A stretch of 64,000 nt of DNA from Alcaligenes faecalis. GTDB lineage: Bacteria > Pseudomonadota > Gammaproteobacteria > Burkholderiales > Burkholderiaceae_B. Location: contig NZ_CP031747.1 of NCBI RefSeq assembly GCF_005311025.1, forward strand, positions 4,005,870 through 4,069,869. Direction: 5' to 3'. This document shows positions 30,258 through 39,755 of this stretch, piece after piece. Each line of letters starts with the position of its first letter. Position 1 is the first letter of the stretch. A model generated the notes under the pieces. It worked only from the letters and a program-made list of their open reading frames with translations. It had not been told where the DNA came from and ran no database searches. Both the position numbers and the translations under genes were made by a program.

Positions 30258-33200
30258 ATGACAATCCTGATGGAAACCGAAAAACAGCACTCCCTGTCCC
30301 TGCCCAGCACCCAAGATGTGCTGGCTGCCTTACGCCCCGGTCAACGCTACTCGCAGCCCATGCCCCCCGGCTCGGGTGATGCCTGCCTGATTGCCGACCT
30401 GGCCCGCCAACATAAAGCGCCTATTCTGGTGCTCTGCGCCGATCCCTTGACGGCCCAAAGGCTGGCCGAGGAAATCCTGTTGTTTGGCCCCGCCCTGCGC
30501 GTTCGCCAACTGCCGGACTGGGAAACACTGCCATACGACAGCTTCTCTCCGCACCAGGATCTGATCTCCGAACGTTTGCGCACCTTGCATGCCCTGACCA
30601 TGCACGAGGTCGATGTACTGACGGTCCCCGTCACCACCGCCTTGTATCGTCTGGCACCGCCCTCCTTTCTGGCCGCCTACACCTTCTCATTCCGCCAGGG
30701 CGACGAGCTGGATGAGGCGCAACTGCGCGCCCAGTTGATGTTGGCCAACTACACCCATATGACACAGGTCAGCGCTCCAGGCGAATTCAGCATTCGCGGT
30801 GGCCTGATTGACCTGTTCCCTATGGGTTCAGTGCTGCCTTACCGTCTGGACCTGTTCGACAACGAAATTGAAAGCATACGCAGCTTTGATATCGACACCC
30901 AGCGCAGCCTGTATCCGGTCAAGGAAATCCAGCTGCTACCCGGCCGTGAATTCCCCATGGATGAAGAGGCGCGCACACAATTCCGGGCTCGTTTTCGCGA
31001 GTTCTTTGAAGGCGATCCTTCACGCGCCCTGCCCTATAAAGATGTAGGCAATGGCATTGCCTTTGCCGGTATTGAATACTATTTGCCGCTGTTCTTTGAA
31101 GAAACGGCCACCTTGATGGACTATGTGCCCCAAGGCAGCCTGGTCATTACTCACGGGGATGCACAAAACGCGATTGGCCGCTTCCAGAGCGATACTCATA
31201 GCCGTTTTTCCTTCCTGAAGAACGACCGTGAACGCCCGATTCTGCCGCCAGAAAGCCTGTTTTTGTCAGACGAGCAGTTTTTCAATGGCATCAAGCCTTT
31301 CAGCCGCCTGAGCCTGAGCGCCCAGGCTGACAACCAGCCTATCGCTCATCCCGATTTCGAGCCTTTGCCTGTGGTCGCGGTAAACCGACGCGACAAGGAT
31401 CCATTGTCTCAACTGCGGCAAGAAGTGCTGGACCCGAAAAACCGGACCGTGCTGTGTGCAGATTCGGCAGGTCGTCGGGAAACGCTGCTGCAGATGCTGC
31501 GTGAACATGATCTGTCACCCGCAACAGACTGCCAGAGTCTGGCCGATTTCCTGGAGTCAGACGCGGCTTTTGCCCTGGTCGTCGCGCCTTTGTCACGTGG
31601 CTTTGCCTTGGTGCATGACAGCCTGAGCCTGCTGACTGAAAACGACCTTTACCCCACCCAGACTCGCACCCAAAGCAGCCGTCGCCGCAACGAGCGCAGC
31701 AGCGATGTGGAAGCCATGGTGCGGGACCTGTCCGAGCTACGTGAAGGCGACCCCGTGGTTCACGCCGAGCACGGGATTGGTCGCTACTGCGGCCTGAAAG
31801 AAATGGACCTGGGCGAAGGCCCGGTCGAGTTCCTGCACCTGGAATACGCTAAAGGCAGCACTTTGTATGTGCCCGTAGCCCAGTTGCACGTGATTGCCCG
31901 TTACAGCGGTGCTGATCCCGAGCATGCACCTTTACACCAGCTCGGCTCCGGCCAATGGGATAAGGCCCGCCGCCGCGCTGCGAAACAAGCGCGTGACAGC
32001 GCTGCGGAATTGCTGGCTCTGTACGCTCAGCGCGCCGCTCGTGAAGGCTTCAAGTTCAAGCTGCCGCTCAATGACTATCAAGCCTTCTCCGAAGGGTTTG
32101 GCTTTGAGGAAACACCGGACCAGGCTGCTGCCATTGAAGCCGTCGTGAACGACATGACGTCCGGCCAGCCTATGGACCGTCTGGTCTGCGGGGATGTGGG
32201 CTTTGGTAAAACCGAAGTCGCCCTGCGTGCCGCCTTTCTGGCCGTGGCCAATGGCAAACAGGTTGCCCTGTTGTGCCCAACCACTCTGCTGGCCGAGCAA
32301 CATGCGCAGACCTTCTCGGACCGTTTTGCCGATTGGCCCATCCGTGTTGCCGAACTGTCCCGCTTCCGTTCGACCAAGGAAACGCAGGCCGCAATTGCGG
32401 GCCTGCGCGATGGCAGCGTAGATATTGTGATTGGTACGCACAAAATCCTGTCCTCGGACGTGCGTTTCAAACAACTGGGTCTGGTCATCATCGACGAGGA
32501 ACACCGCTTTGGTGTGCGCCAGAAAGAGGCCTTGAAACAGCTGCGTGCCGAAGTCGATATCCTGACCCTGACCGCTACACCTATTCCACGCACCTTGGGC
32601 ATGTCCCTGGAAGGCATACGGGACTTTTCCGTCATTGCCACGGCACCGCAAAAACGTCTGGCGATCAAGACCTTCGTGCGTCGTGAAGATGGCAGCACCA
32701 TACGCGAAGCGCTGCTACGCGAATTGAAACGCGGTGGTCAGGTCTACTTCCTGCATAACGAAGTCGAGACCATTCACAACCGCCGTGCCCGTCTGGAAGA
32801 ACTGGTGCCAGAAGCCAGTATTGCAGTGGCTCACGGCCAAATGCCGGAGCGCGAACTGGAAGCCGTCATGAAGGGCTTCTACCAGAAACGCTACAACGTG
32901 CTGCTGTGCACCACGATTATTGAAACCGGCATTGATGTACCCACGGCCAATACCATCGTCATCCACCGTGCGGATCGCCTGGGTCTGGCTCAACTGCACC
33001 AGTTGCGCGGACGAGTGGGTCGATCCCACCACCAGGCTTATGCCTATCTGCTGACCCCCGGCGAGGATGCCATCACCAGCAATGCGAAAAAGCGGCTGGA
33101 AGCCATTCAGGCCATGGAAGAGCTGGGTGCCGGCTTTTTCCTGGCCATGCACGATCTGGAAATTCGGGGTGCCGGTGAAGTGCTGGGCGAATCCCAATCC

Positions 33201-33749
33201 GGCGACATTCAGGAAGTGGGCTATTCCATGTATGCGGATATGCTCAACACCGCCGTCAAAGCCCTGAAGGCCGGTGAAGAACCTGATCTGGACTCGCCCT
33301 TTGCCTTGCAGTGCGAAGTGAATCTGCATACTTCTGCGCTGCTGCCAGCCAACTACTGTCCGGATGTGAATGCCCGTCTGGGACACTACAAAGCCCTGTC
33401 ACACGCCCGTACCGAAGACGACCTGATCCATATCCATGAGGAGCTGATCGACCGCTACGGCCTGCTACCAGAAGCGGGCGAAAACCTGCTGGCCGTGCAT
33501 CGCTTGCGCATCAAGGCCGAACCGCTGGGCATTGTGAAAATCGATGCCAGCGAAGCTCAAGCGACGATTCAGTTTTCCTCCAAGCCCAATGTGGACGCGG
33601 TCAGCATTATTGAACTGGTGCAAAAGAACAAGCAGGTCCGCCTGGCTGGGCCAGACAAGCTGAAAGTTGAAATTACCAAAGGCGAGGAAATCAAGAACCG
33701 TATTCAAGCCGTGCGTAATGTCTTGAACAGCTTGCGCAAAGAGAAGTAA
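30258..33749 (+). CDS. mfd: Transcription-repair coupling factor Mfd
   Basis: Removes stalled RNA polymerase from DNA lesions and recruits UvrA. 1163 residues. The N-terminal UvrB-like module includes PDWETLPYDSFSPHQD. The RNA polymerase interaction domain begins near DPVVHAEHGIGRY. A translocase follows, with Walker A VCGDVGFGKTEVALRA, Walker B VIIDEEHRFGVRQ, TATPIPRTL and the QLRGRVGRS motif. A C-terminal TRCF domain completes it. The ATG at 30258 has GGTG upstream; an in-frame GTG at 30243 and an ATG at 30270 are alternatives. Confidence 0.97.
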   Translation: MTILMETEKQHSLSLPSTQDVLAALRPGQRYSQPMPPGSGDACLIADLARQHKAPILVLCADPLTAQRLAEEILLFGPALRVRQLPDWETLPYDSFSPHQDLISERLRTLHALTMHEVDVLTVPVTTALYRLAPPSFLAAYTFSFRQGDELDEAQLRAQLMLANYTHMTQVSAPGEFSIRGGLIDLFPMGSVLPYRLDLFDNEIESIRSFDIDTQRSLYPVKEIQLLPGREFPMDEEARTQFRARFREFFEGDPSRALPYKDVGNGIAFAGIEYYLPLFFEETATLMDYVPQGSLVITHGDAQNAIGRFQSDTHSRFSFLKNDRERPILPPESLFLSDEQFFNGIKPFSRLSLSAQADNQPIAHPDFEPLPVVAVNRRDKDPLSQLRQEVLDPKNRTVLCADSAGRRETLLQMLREHDLSPATDCQSLADFLESDAAFALVVAPLSRGFALVHDSLSLLTENDLYPTQTRTQSSRRRNERSSDVEAMVRDLSELREGDPVVHAEHGIGRYCGLKEMDLGEGPVEFLHLEYAKGSTLYVPVAQLHVIARYSGADPEHAPLHQLGSGQWDKARRRAAKQARDSAAELLALYAQRAAREGFKFKLPLNDYQAFSEGFGFEETPDQAAAIEAVVNDMTSGQPMDRLVCGDVGFGKTEVALRAAFLAVANGKQVALLCPTTLLAEQHAQTFSDRFADWPIRVAELSRFRSTKETQAAIAGLRDGSVDIVIGTHKILSSDVRFKQLGLVIIDEEHRFGVRQKEALKQLRAEVDILTLTATPIPRTLGMSLEGIRDFSVIATAPQKRLAIKTFVRREDGSTIREALLRELKRGGQVYFLHNEVETIHNRRARLEELVPEASIAVAHGQMPERELEAVMKGFYQKRYNVLLCTTIIETGIDVPTANTIVIHRADRLGLAQLHQLRGRVGRSHHQAYAYLLTPGEDAITSNAKKRLEAIQAMEELGAGFFLAMHDLEIRGAGEVLGESQSGDIQEVGYSMYADMLNTAVKALKAGEEPDLDSPFALQCEVNLHTSALLPANYCPDVNARLGHYKALSHARTEDDLIHIHEELIDRYGLLPEAGENLLAVHRLRIKAEPLGIVKIDASEAQATIQFSSKPNVDAVSIIELVQKNKQVRLAGPDKLKVEITKGEEIKNRIQAVRNVLNSLRKEK

Positions 33750-33773
33750 GCCTTAACAACAAGGCTAGGATAT

Positions 33774-33812
33774 AAAAAAGAGCACTGCCCAAGGACAGCG
33801 CTCTTTTATTTT
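33774..33812 (+). terminator. Terminator of mfd
   Basis: Stem AAAAGAGC / GCTCTTTT, extended inward with mismatches (CTG/CAG), followed by ATTTTT. Confidence 0.75.
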
Positions 33813-33948
33813 TGACAGCCAAACTCCTGCCTTGTGCGTTTACGCTGATGAGCTGGAAGGCCTATATACAGACCAACTCTTGGTAAGCCTTGAGTTTGCG
33901 GCGCCCACCTTCATTTTTTCGCCATACTACGCTGACGATCCGCCAACA

Positions 33949-34800
33949 TCAAACGTCCAGGCGGAACCAGTTCAACACGGCATCCAACGGAGAGTGATTC
34001 AAGGCAAAGCTGGCTTGCTCCTGCACCACCGGTTTGGCACGATAAGCCACCGAGTACTTGGCCTTGGACATCATGGGCAAGTCATTGGCCCCATCTCCAA
34101 TCGCAATACACTGCTCTGGACCTGCACCCAGCTCAGCCGCCAGTTCCTGCAGGAAACGGGCTTTAGCCTGACCATCTACAATTGCGCCCAACACTTTACC
34201 GGTCAGCTTGCCGTCCACCACTTCCAAGGTATTGGAGTGGGCGTAGCTCAGACTGAAACGGTCTTTCATGCGCTCGGTGAAGAAGGTGAAGCCCCCCGAC
34301 ACCAGCAAAGTTTTCACCCCGTGGGCATGGGCCGTCGCAATCAAACGATCCGCACCCAGGTTAGGCTGCAAGCGCTCTTCATAGACGCGAGTCAGATCGC
34401 TGACCGGCACACCTTCCAGAAATGCGACACGGCGATTCAGACTCTCGGTGAAGTCCTTGATTTCGCCGCGCATGGCCGCTTCAGTAATTGTGGCAACCTG
34501 CTCCTTGCGGCCAGCCATATCAGCGATCTCGTCAATACACTCGATATTGATCAGCGTGGAATCCATGTCCATTGCCAGCACACGCATTTCTTTCAGGCGA
34601 TCAATCTGCTCCAGAAAAGCAAAATCCATCGCGCCGGTCTTGCACACGGCCTGCACCTCAGCGCGTTGCGTAGCATCTGCACCCAGCAGGCGCACGGCGG
34701 TAGGACCCAGCTCCTGGACTCCATCGGCCTGCACCACTGCCGCAATTTTTTCGATGATGGCGCTATCCAGGCGCGGCCCTTGAAGAATGAGATGAGACAT
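33949..34800 (-). CDS. serB: Phosphoserine phosphatase SerB
   Basis: Last step of serine biosynthesis: dephosphorylates O-phosphoserine. 283 residues from the ATG at 34800 (GGA 8 bases upstream). An N-terminal ACT-like domain (1 to about 65) precedes a HAD phosphatase with Asp78/Asp80 in MDMDSTLINIE, the LLVSGGFTFF motif and IGDGANDLPMM. The frame stays open 34 codons further upstream, but without homology. Divergent from the nitronate monooxygenase gene. Confidence 0.94.
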   Translation of the reverse strand: MSHLILQGPRLDSAIIEKIAAVVQADGVQELGPTAVRLLGADATQRAEVQAVCKTGAMDFAFLEQIDRLKEMRVLAMDMDSTLINIECIDEIADMAGRKEQVATITEAAMRGEIKDFTESLNRRVAFLEGVPVSDLTRVYEERLQPNLGADRLIATAHAHGVKTLLVSGGFTFFTERMKDRFSLSYAHSNTLEVVDGKLTGKVLGAIVDGQAKARFLQELAAELGAGPEQCIAIGDGANDLPMMSKAKYSVAYRAKPVVQEQASFALNHSPLDAVLNWFRLDV

Positions 34801-34971
34801 CAGATCGTCCACAAAGCAAGAAAATACAGCACAGCCACTGTGCCAAAAGACGATTATTGTAGCCTGCTGCAGCCCCGGCACGGCCCTGCCAACAGGCGAC
34901 AATGTCAGTTTTCAGCCTGAACTCATCCTGCTACGATAAAAGCTATCGCGAAATGACCGAGGACGCCCTCC

Positions 34972-36087
34972 ATGTACATCTGGCCCAACAATACCTTGCT
35001 GGATCTGCTCCACATCGAACACCCCATCGTTCAAGCCCCTATGGCCGGCGCCCAAGACAGCGAACTGGCTATTGCCGTTGCTCGTGCTGGGGGCCTGGGC
35101 TCTCTGGCCTGCGCCATGCTCAGTCCGGAGCAGATTCGGGAACAAGTAGGCTTGTTCCGGCAAGCCGTATCGGCCCCTATCAATCTGAACTTCTTTTGTC
35201 ATGAAGACCTGCGCCTGGAGCCTGAGGCTCTGCAAGAGTGGCGTCTGCGCCTGATGCCTTACTACCAGGAATACGGCCAGGACCCCAATCAGGAATTGCC
35301 CAAAGCGGCACGCGCACCCTTCTCCAGTCAGCATGCAGAATTGGTCGAAGACCTGAAACCCGAAGTCGTCAGCTTCCACTTCGGCTTGCCCTCCCCCGAG
35401 CTGGTCCAGCGTGTGAAAAAAGCCGGTGCCCTGGTCATGTCCAGCGCTACCACGACAGCTGAGGCGGTCTGGCTGCAAGAGCACGGCGCCGACATCATCA
35501 TCGCCCAGGGTCTGGAAGCCGGTGGCCACCGTGGCATATTCCTGGACGATAAAGTGCATACACAAGTGGGCACCATGTCTTTGGTTCCCCAGATTGCCGA
35601 TGCCGTCACTATTCCTGTGATTGCGGCCGGTGGTATTGCCGATGGACGCGGTATTGCTGCCGCCCTGGCCTTGGGCGCCAGCGCCGCTCAAATTGGCACG
35701 GCCTACCTGTTCTGCCCTGAATCCAAGATCACTCCACTGCATCGCGAAGCCCTGTCCAATAGTCGCTCGGACGGCACAGCCTTGACCAATCTGTTCTCCG
35801 GCCGCCCTGCCCGCAGTATCCGCACTCGTCTGATGGATGAAATCGGTCCTTTAAGTGCCAGCGCTCCGGTATTTCCCCATGCGGGTTCGGCTCTCAGCCC
35901 GCTGCGTATCGAAGCCGAAAAACAAGGCCGTACCGAATTCAGTTCTCTGTGGAGCGGACAAAGCGCTGCCTTGGGTCGTGCCCTGCCTGCCGAACAACTG
36001 ACGCTGGTTCTCGCTCAAGAAGCTCAGGGCGTCTGCAAGCGTCTGGGCGTGGCTGGCGCTACCCATGCCCCACTGGACAAACCTTGA
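34972..36087 (+). CDS. Nitronate monooxygenase (class I, FMN-dependent)
   Basis: Oxidises alkyl nitronates such as propionate 3-nitronate, a plant and fungal toxin, to carbonyl compounds and nitrite. The 371-residue TIM-barrel protein has PIVQAPMAGAQDS at the N-terminus, the catalytic His in QGLEAGGHRG, and the FMN-phosphate loops VIAAGGIADGRG and GASAAQIGTAYLF. Family assignment is firm; the natural substrate is not shown by the sequence. It is a single gene closed by the terminator at 36172-36207. Confidence 0.9.
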   Translation: MYIWPNNTLLDLLHIEHPIVQAPMAGAQDSELAIAVARAGGLGSLACAMLSPEQIREQVGLFRQAVSAPINLNFFCHEDLRLEPEALQEWRLRLMPYYQEYGQDPNQELPKAARAPFSSQHAELVEDLKPEVVSFHFGLPSPELVQRVKKAGALVMSSATTTAEAVWLQEHGADIIIAQGLEAGGHRGIFLDDKVHTQVGTMSLVPQIADAVTIPVIAAGGIADGRGIAAALALGASAAQIGTAYLFCPESKITPLHREALSNSRSDGTALTNLFSGRPARSIRTRLMDEIGPLSASAPVFPHAGSALSPLRIEAEKQGRTEFSSLWSGQSAALGRALPAEQLTLVLAQEAQGVCKRLGVAGATHAPLDKP

Positions 36088-36171
36088 TCGATTCTGTGGG
36101 CTGCACACGCGGTATGCAGCCCCTCACATGGGTCAAAGCCAGCCGCTGACGGCATGGCCCAGACATTCAGG

Positions 36172-36207
36172 GCAAAAAAAACCTCGCAAAATTGCGAGGT
36201 TTTTTTC
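36172..36207. terminator. Two-way terminator between nitronate monooxygenase and the nuo operon
   Basis: Stem ACCTCGCAA / TTGCGAGGT flanked by eight A on one side and seven T on the other, so it works in both directions. It ends the nitronate monooxygenase gene on the plus strand and the 15-gene nuo-DUF2818 operon on the minus strand. Confidence 0.9.
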
Positions 36208-36219
36208 ATGCATTCAGCA

Positions 36220-36753
36220 CTATTCAAACTTGCCCTTGGGGTGACGCATCAAATAGCGATACACAAAGCCGGGGTACGCCATCACCAAAAACAGAGCAAA
36301 GGTAATGGTGTAGAACACCCAAGTTTGCTTGAACGGGTTACCGATACTGGCTTCAAAAGCAAAGCCGAACGCACCCATAATCCCGTAAAAAGCACAGACT
36401 TCCAGAAGGCGAGAAAAAAAGCCTTTGGAAACTTTCTGATGGCGAGAGCGCCAGGCCGGGAAGTAAAACATGGCCCCCACCAAAGCCAGACCCAAAAACA
36501 ACTTGCCCAACATGACTGGCAAGGAGCTCAAGCCGGAGCTGGAGGCAATCACCGTGTAGATTCCCAAACCCAAAGCAGCCAGCACGGCCAGGTACACAAG
36601 GCCAACAATCAGTTGCAGCCAGGGCGAGAGACCTGAGCGCTCGCCCGGCATGGACCAAGGCAAAACCAGCAAGGGCTTTTCCACGAGAAACGGCAGATTA
36701 GCCGTAATCACGGAAAGAACAATCAAGACCCAGATGGAAAGGCTTTGGTCCAT
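36220..36753 (-). CDS. DUF2818 membrane protein at the end of the nuo operon
   Basis: A 177-residue integral membrane protein of unknown function with about five hydrophobic segments. The N-terminus SIWVLIVLSVITANLPFL and the C-terminus FALFLVMAYPGFVYRYLMRH match the DUF2818 family, commonly found just after nuoN in betaproteobacteria. Family members I recall are near 100 residues; here a segment of roughly 70 residues with two more membrane helices (about 35-105) lies between the conserved ends. Twelve bases after nuoN. A role in complex I assembly or activity is inferred from position only. Confidence 0.8.
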   Translation of the reverse strand: MDQSLSIWVLIVLSVITANLPFLVEKPLLVLPWSMPGERSGLSPWLQLIVGLVYLAVLAALGLGIYTVIASSSGLSSLPVMLGKLFLGLALVGAMFYFPAWRSRHQKVSKGFFSRLLEVCAFYGIMGAFGFAFEASIGNPFKQTWVFYTITFALFLVMAYPGFVYRYLMRHPKGKFE

Positions 36754-36765
36754 AGTGCTACCTAC

Positions 36766-38244
36766 TTAAAACTGCAGGGAAGACTGAATCACGCGGATGC
36801 AGGTGTCCATCAAGCCACCAGGCAACACGCCCAGGCCGATAATCAGAACGCCGTTTACCAGCATGACCAGCTTGGTCAGCAAGCCCGTTGCCACAGGATG
36901 CTCTTCACCTTCAGGTTCGTCGAAGTAAACAACCTTCACGACACGCAGGTAGTAGAAAGCACCAATCAAGGACATGATCACGGCAAACACAGCCAGCCAG
37001 ACATAGCCTGCACCCACCACAGCTTGCAGAACACTCAGCTTGGCAGCAAAGCCGGACAGCGGAGGAATACCAGCCAGGGAGAACATGGACAGCAGCCAGA
37101 TCAAAGCCAGACCAGGGTTACGGCGGTTCAGGCCTTTCAGGTCGCTGATGTTTTCGCATTCAAAACCACGACGGCTCAGGATCAGGATCAGACCGAAAGT
37201 GCTCAGGGTGGTCAGAACGTAGATCACCACATAGAACAGCGAAGCACCGTAGGCTTGAGAGTGAGTCTCGCCATTGAACACGCCAGCCAGCAAGCCCAGG
37301 AAAATGAAACCCATGTGCGAGATGGTCGAATACGCAAGCATACGCTTGAGATTCTTTTGCATGATCGCAGTCAGGTTACCCAGAGCCAGCGACAGCACAG
37401 CCATGATCAACAACATGGGCTGCCAGTCCACGGCAATACCGTGCAGAGCCTCAACCAGGAAGCGCATGGTTACGGCAAAAGCAGCCAGTTTAGGAGCAGC
37501 ACCGATGATCAGGGTAACGGTAGTAGGAGCGCCTTGATAGACGTCCGGTGTCCACATATGGAAAGGAGCAGCCGTCAATTTGAAGGCCAGACCTGCCACA
37601 ACAAACACCACACCGAAGACCAGAGCCAGACGCTCGGCTTGACCGTTAGCGATGACTTCAGCGATACGTGGGAATTCCAGATGGCCGGTAGCGCCAAAAA
37701 TCATGGACATACCGTACAGCAAGATACCCGATGCCAACGCACCCAGAACGAAGTACTTCAACGCCGCTTCAATGGACTGACGGTGTTCACGACGCAGGGC
37801 AACCAGTGCGTACAGCGCAAAGGACATCAGCTCCACACCCAGATAAGCGGTCAACATGCTGTTGGCCGAAATCATGATCATCTGGCCCAGCAGAGCCATC
37901 AGAGTCAGGGTGTAGAGTTCACCACCGCGTTCCATCATGTCGCGCTGTTCGGCGTACTCACGACCGTAGATCAGGGTAGCGGCCACGGCCACACACGAAA
38001 GCAGCTTCAGAAAGTGCGCCAACTCGTCTGCGACGAACAGGCCACCAAACGAGACACCGCTCACGCCCTTGGACCACTGCCAGGCTACGCTGGCCGCAAC
38101 CACGGCAAGCGTCAACAGGCTCAGAACAAACGTCGAGTGGCGCTGTTTGTGTTTGCTGAACGCATCAAAAATCAGCACACACGAAGCCAGAACCAGGAGC
38201 AGGATCTCGGGCAAAGCCAGAGAAAAGTTAAAGGTAGTATCCAT
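36766..38244 (-). CDS. nuoN: NADH-quinone oxidoreductase subunit N
   Basis: Membrane-arm antiporter-like subunit of complex I that pumps protons. The 492-residue protein has about 14 helices. Conserved charged residues of the proton channels are visible in [13 protein letters not shown] and in [20 protein letters not shown]; another helix reads [16 protein letters not shown]. It lies 11 bases after nuoM and is the last canonical nuo gene. Confidence 0.96.
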   Translation of the reverse strand: MDTTFNFSLALPEILLLVLASCVLIFDAFSKHKQRHSTFVLSLLTLAVVAASVAWQWSKGVSGVSFGGLFVADELAHFLKLLSCVAVAATLIYGREYAEQRDMMERGGELYTLTLMALLGQMIMISANSMLTAYLGVELMSFALYALVALRREHRQSIEAALKYFVLGALASGILLYGMSMIFGATGHLEFPRIAEVIANGQAERLALVFGVVFVVAGLAFKLTAAPFHMWTPDVYQGAPTTVTLIIGAAPKLAAFAVTMRFLVEALHGIAVDWQPMLLIMAVLSLALGNLTAIMQKNLKRMLAYSTISHMGFIFLGLLAGVFNGETHSQAYGASLFYVVIYVLTTLSTFGLILILSRRGFECENISDLKGLNRRNPGLALIWLLSMFSLAGIPPLSGFAAKLSVLQAVVGAGYVWLAVFAVIMSLIGAFYYLRVVKVVYFDEPEGEEHPVATGLLTKLVMLVNGVLIIGLGVLPGGLMDTCIRVIQSSLQF

Positions 38245-38255
38245 AGTGATTCGGC

Positions 38256-39755
38256 CTACAGTTTCGAGATGGAGACGTGTTGCAGCAACGCTTCAACCGA
38301 AACGTGCATGACCTCGGTAAATGGCTTGGGATACACACCCATGCCCAGCACCGCAATCGCCATTACGCCAAGAACGAAGAACTCACGGCCACTCAGGTCG
38401 CTCATGCCGGCAACATTGTCGTTACCCACGGGGCCAAAGGCCACGCGCTTGAGCATCCACAGCGAGTAAGACGCGCCTGTAATCAGCGCTGTTGCAGTCA
38501 ACAGACCGATCCAGAAGTTGTACTCCACCGCGCCCATGATGACGGTGAACTCACCGATAAAGCCGCTGGTGCCTGGCAAACCGCTGTTGGCCATCGAGAA
38601 CAGCACAAAGAAGGTAACGAAACGAGGCATCACCTTGACCACACCACCGTAATCGGCGATTTGACGGCTGTGCAGACGGTCGTACAGAACACCGATACAC
38701 AGGAACATGGCACCGGACACGAAACCGTGCGAGATCATTTGCATGATCGCGCCTTCCATACCCGTGGTGTTGAACACGAAAAAGCCCAGCGTGACAAAAC
38801 CCATGTGAGCCACAGAGGAGTAAGCCACCAGCTTTTTCATATCGTCCTGAACGATGGCGACCAGACCAATGTAGATCACCGCGACCAGAGACAGGGCAAT
38901 GATGATTCCGGCCAGACCTTGCGAAGCATCAGGAGCGATGGGCAGGGAAAAGCGCAGGAAACCGTAAGCACCCAGTTTCAACATGATGGCAGCCAGCACC
39001 ACGGAACCACCAGTAGGTGCTTCCACGTGGGCATCCGGCAACCAGGTGTGGACAGGCCACATAGGCACCTTCACAGCAAAAGCCATGAACAGAGCAGCAA
39101 AGATCAGCACCTGAGTGGTGTAATCCAGCGGCACTTTATGCCAGGTCAGGATATCGAAAGTACCGCCGGACACATTCCACAAGTAGATGAATGCGATCAG
39201 GGTCAACAGCGAGCCGAGCAAGGTGTACAAGAAGAACTTGACCGATGCATACACGCGGTTCGGACCACCCCAGATACCGATGATCAAGTACATCGGGATC
39301 AGCGTGGCTTCAAAGAACACGTAGAACAGCAAGCCATCCAGAGCGGCAAACACGCCAACCATCAGACCCGACAGGATCAGGAAGGCACCCATGTATTGCG
39401 CCACGCGGTTCTTGATCACCTGCCAGCCCGCCAGCACCACGATCACCGTGATGAAAGCGGTCAGCAGAACAAACCACATGGAAATACCGTCCACGCCGAG
39501 GTGGTAATTCACCTTGAAGGCATCAATCCAGGGGGCCAGCTCGACAAACTGCATGTCGGCCGTACCGGGATTGAAGCCCGTGTACAGAGGAATAGTGACA
39601 ACAAGACCGGCAATCGAACCCAGCAGAGCCAGCCAGCGGGTGAAGGTGGGACGATCATCACGCCCCAGAGCCAGCACCAACAGGCCAGCGACGATAGGTA
39701 CGAAAATCGCCAGCGTTAACCAAGGAAGAGTAGAAGACGCCATATCGCTAGCCAT
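38256..39755 (-). CDS. nuoM: NADH-quinone oxidoreductase subunit M
   Basis: Antiporter-like proton-pumping subunit of the membrane arm, 499 residues and about 14 helices. It shows [20 protein letters not shown] with the key Glu of the TM5 channel, [20 protein letters not shown] with the key Lys, and [11 protein letters not shown]. The ATG directly follows the nuoL stop (TAAATG), so re-initiation is likely. A second in-frame ATG lies four codons in. Confidence 0.96.
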   Translation of the reverse strand: MASDMASSTLPWLTLAIFVPIVAGLLVLALGRDDRPTFTRWLALLGSIAGLVVTIPLYTGFNPGTADMQFVELAPWIDAFKVNYHLGVDGISMWFVLLTAFITVIVVLAGWQVIKNRVAQYMGAFLILSGLMVGVFAALDGLLFYVFFEATLIPMYLIIGIWGGPNRVYASVKFFLYTLLGSLLTLIAFIYLWNVSGGTFDILTWHKVPLDYTTQVLIFAALFMAFAVKVPMWPVHTWLPDAHVEAPTGGSVVLAAIMLKLGAYGFLRFSLPIAPDASQGLAGIIIALSLVAVIYIGLVAIVQDDMKKLVAYSSVAHMGFVTLGFFVFNTTGMEGAIMQMISHGFVSGAMFLCIGVLYDRLHSRQIADYGGVVKVMPRFVTFFVLFSMANSGLPGTSGFIGEFTVIMGAVEYNFWIGLLTATALITGASYSLWMLKRVAFGPVGNDNVAGMSDLSGREFFVLGVMAIAVLGMGVYPKPFTEVMHVSVEALLQHVSISKL

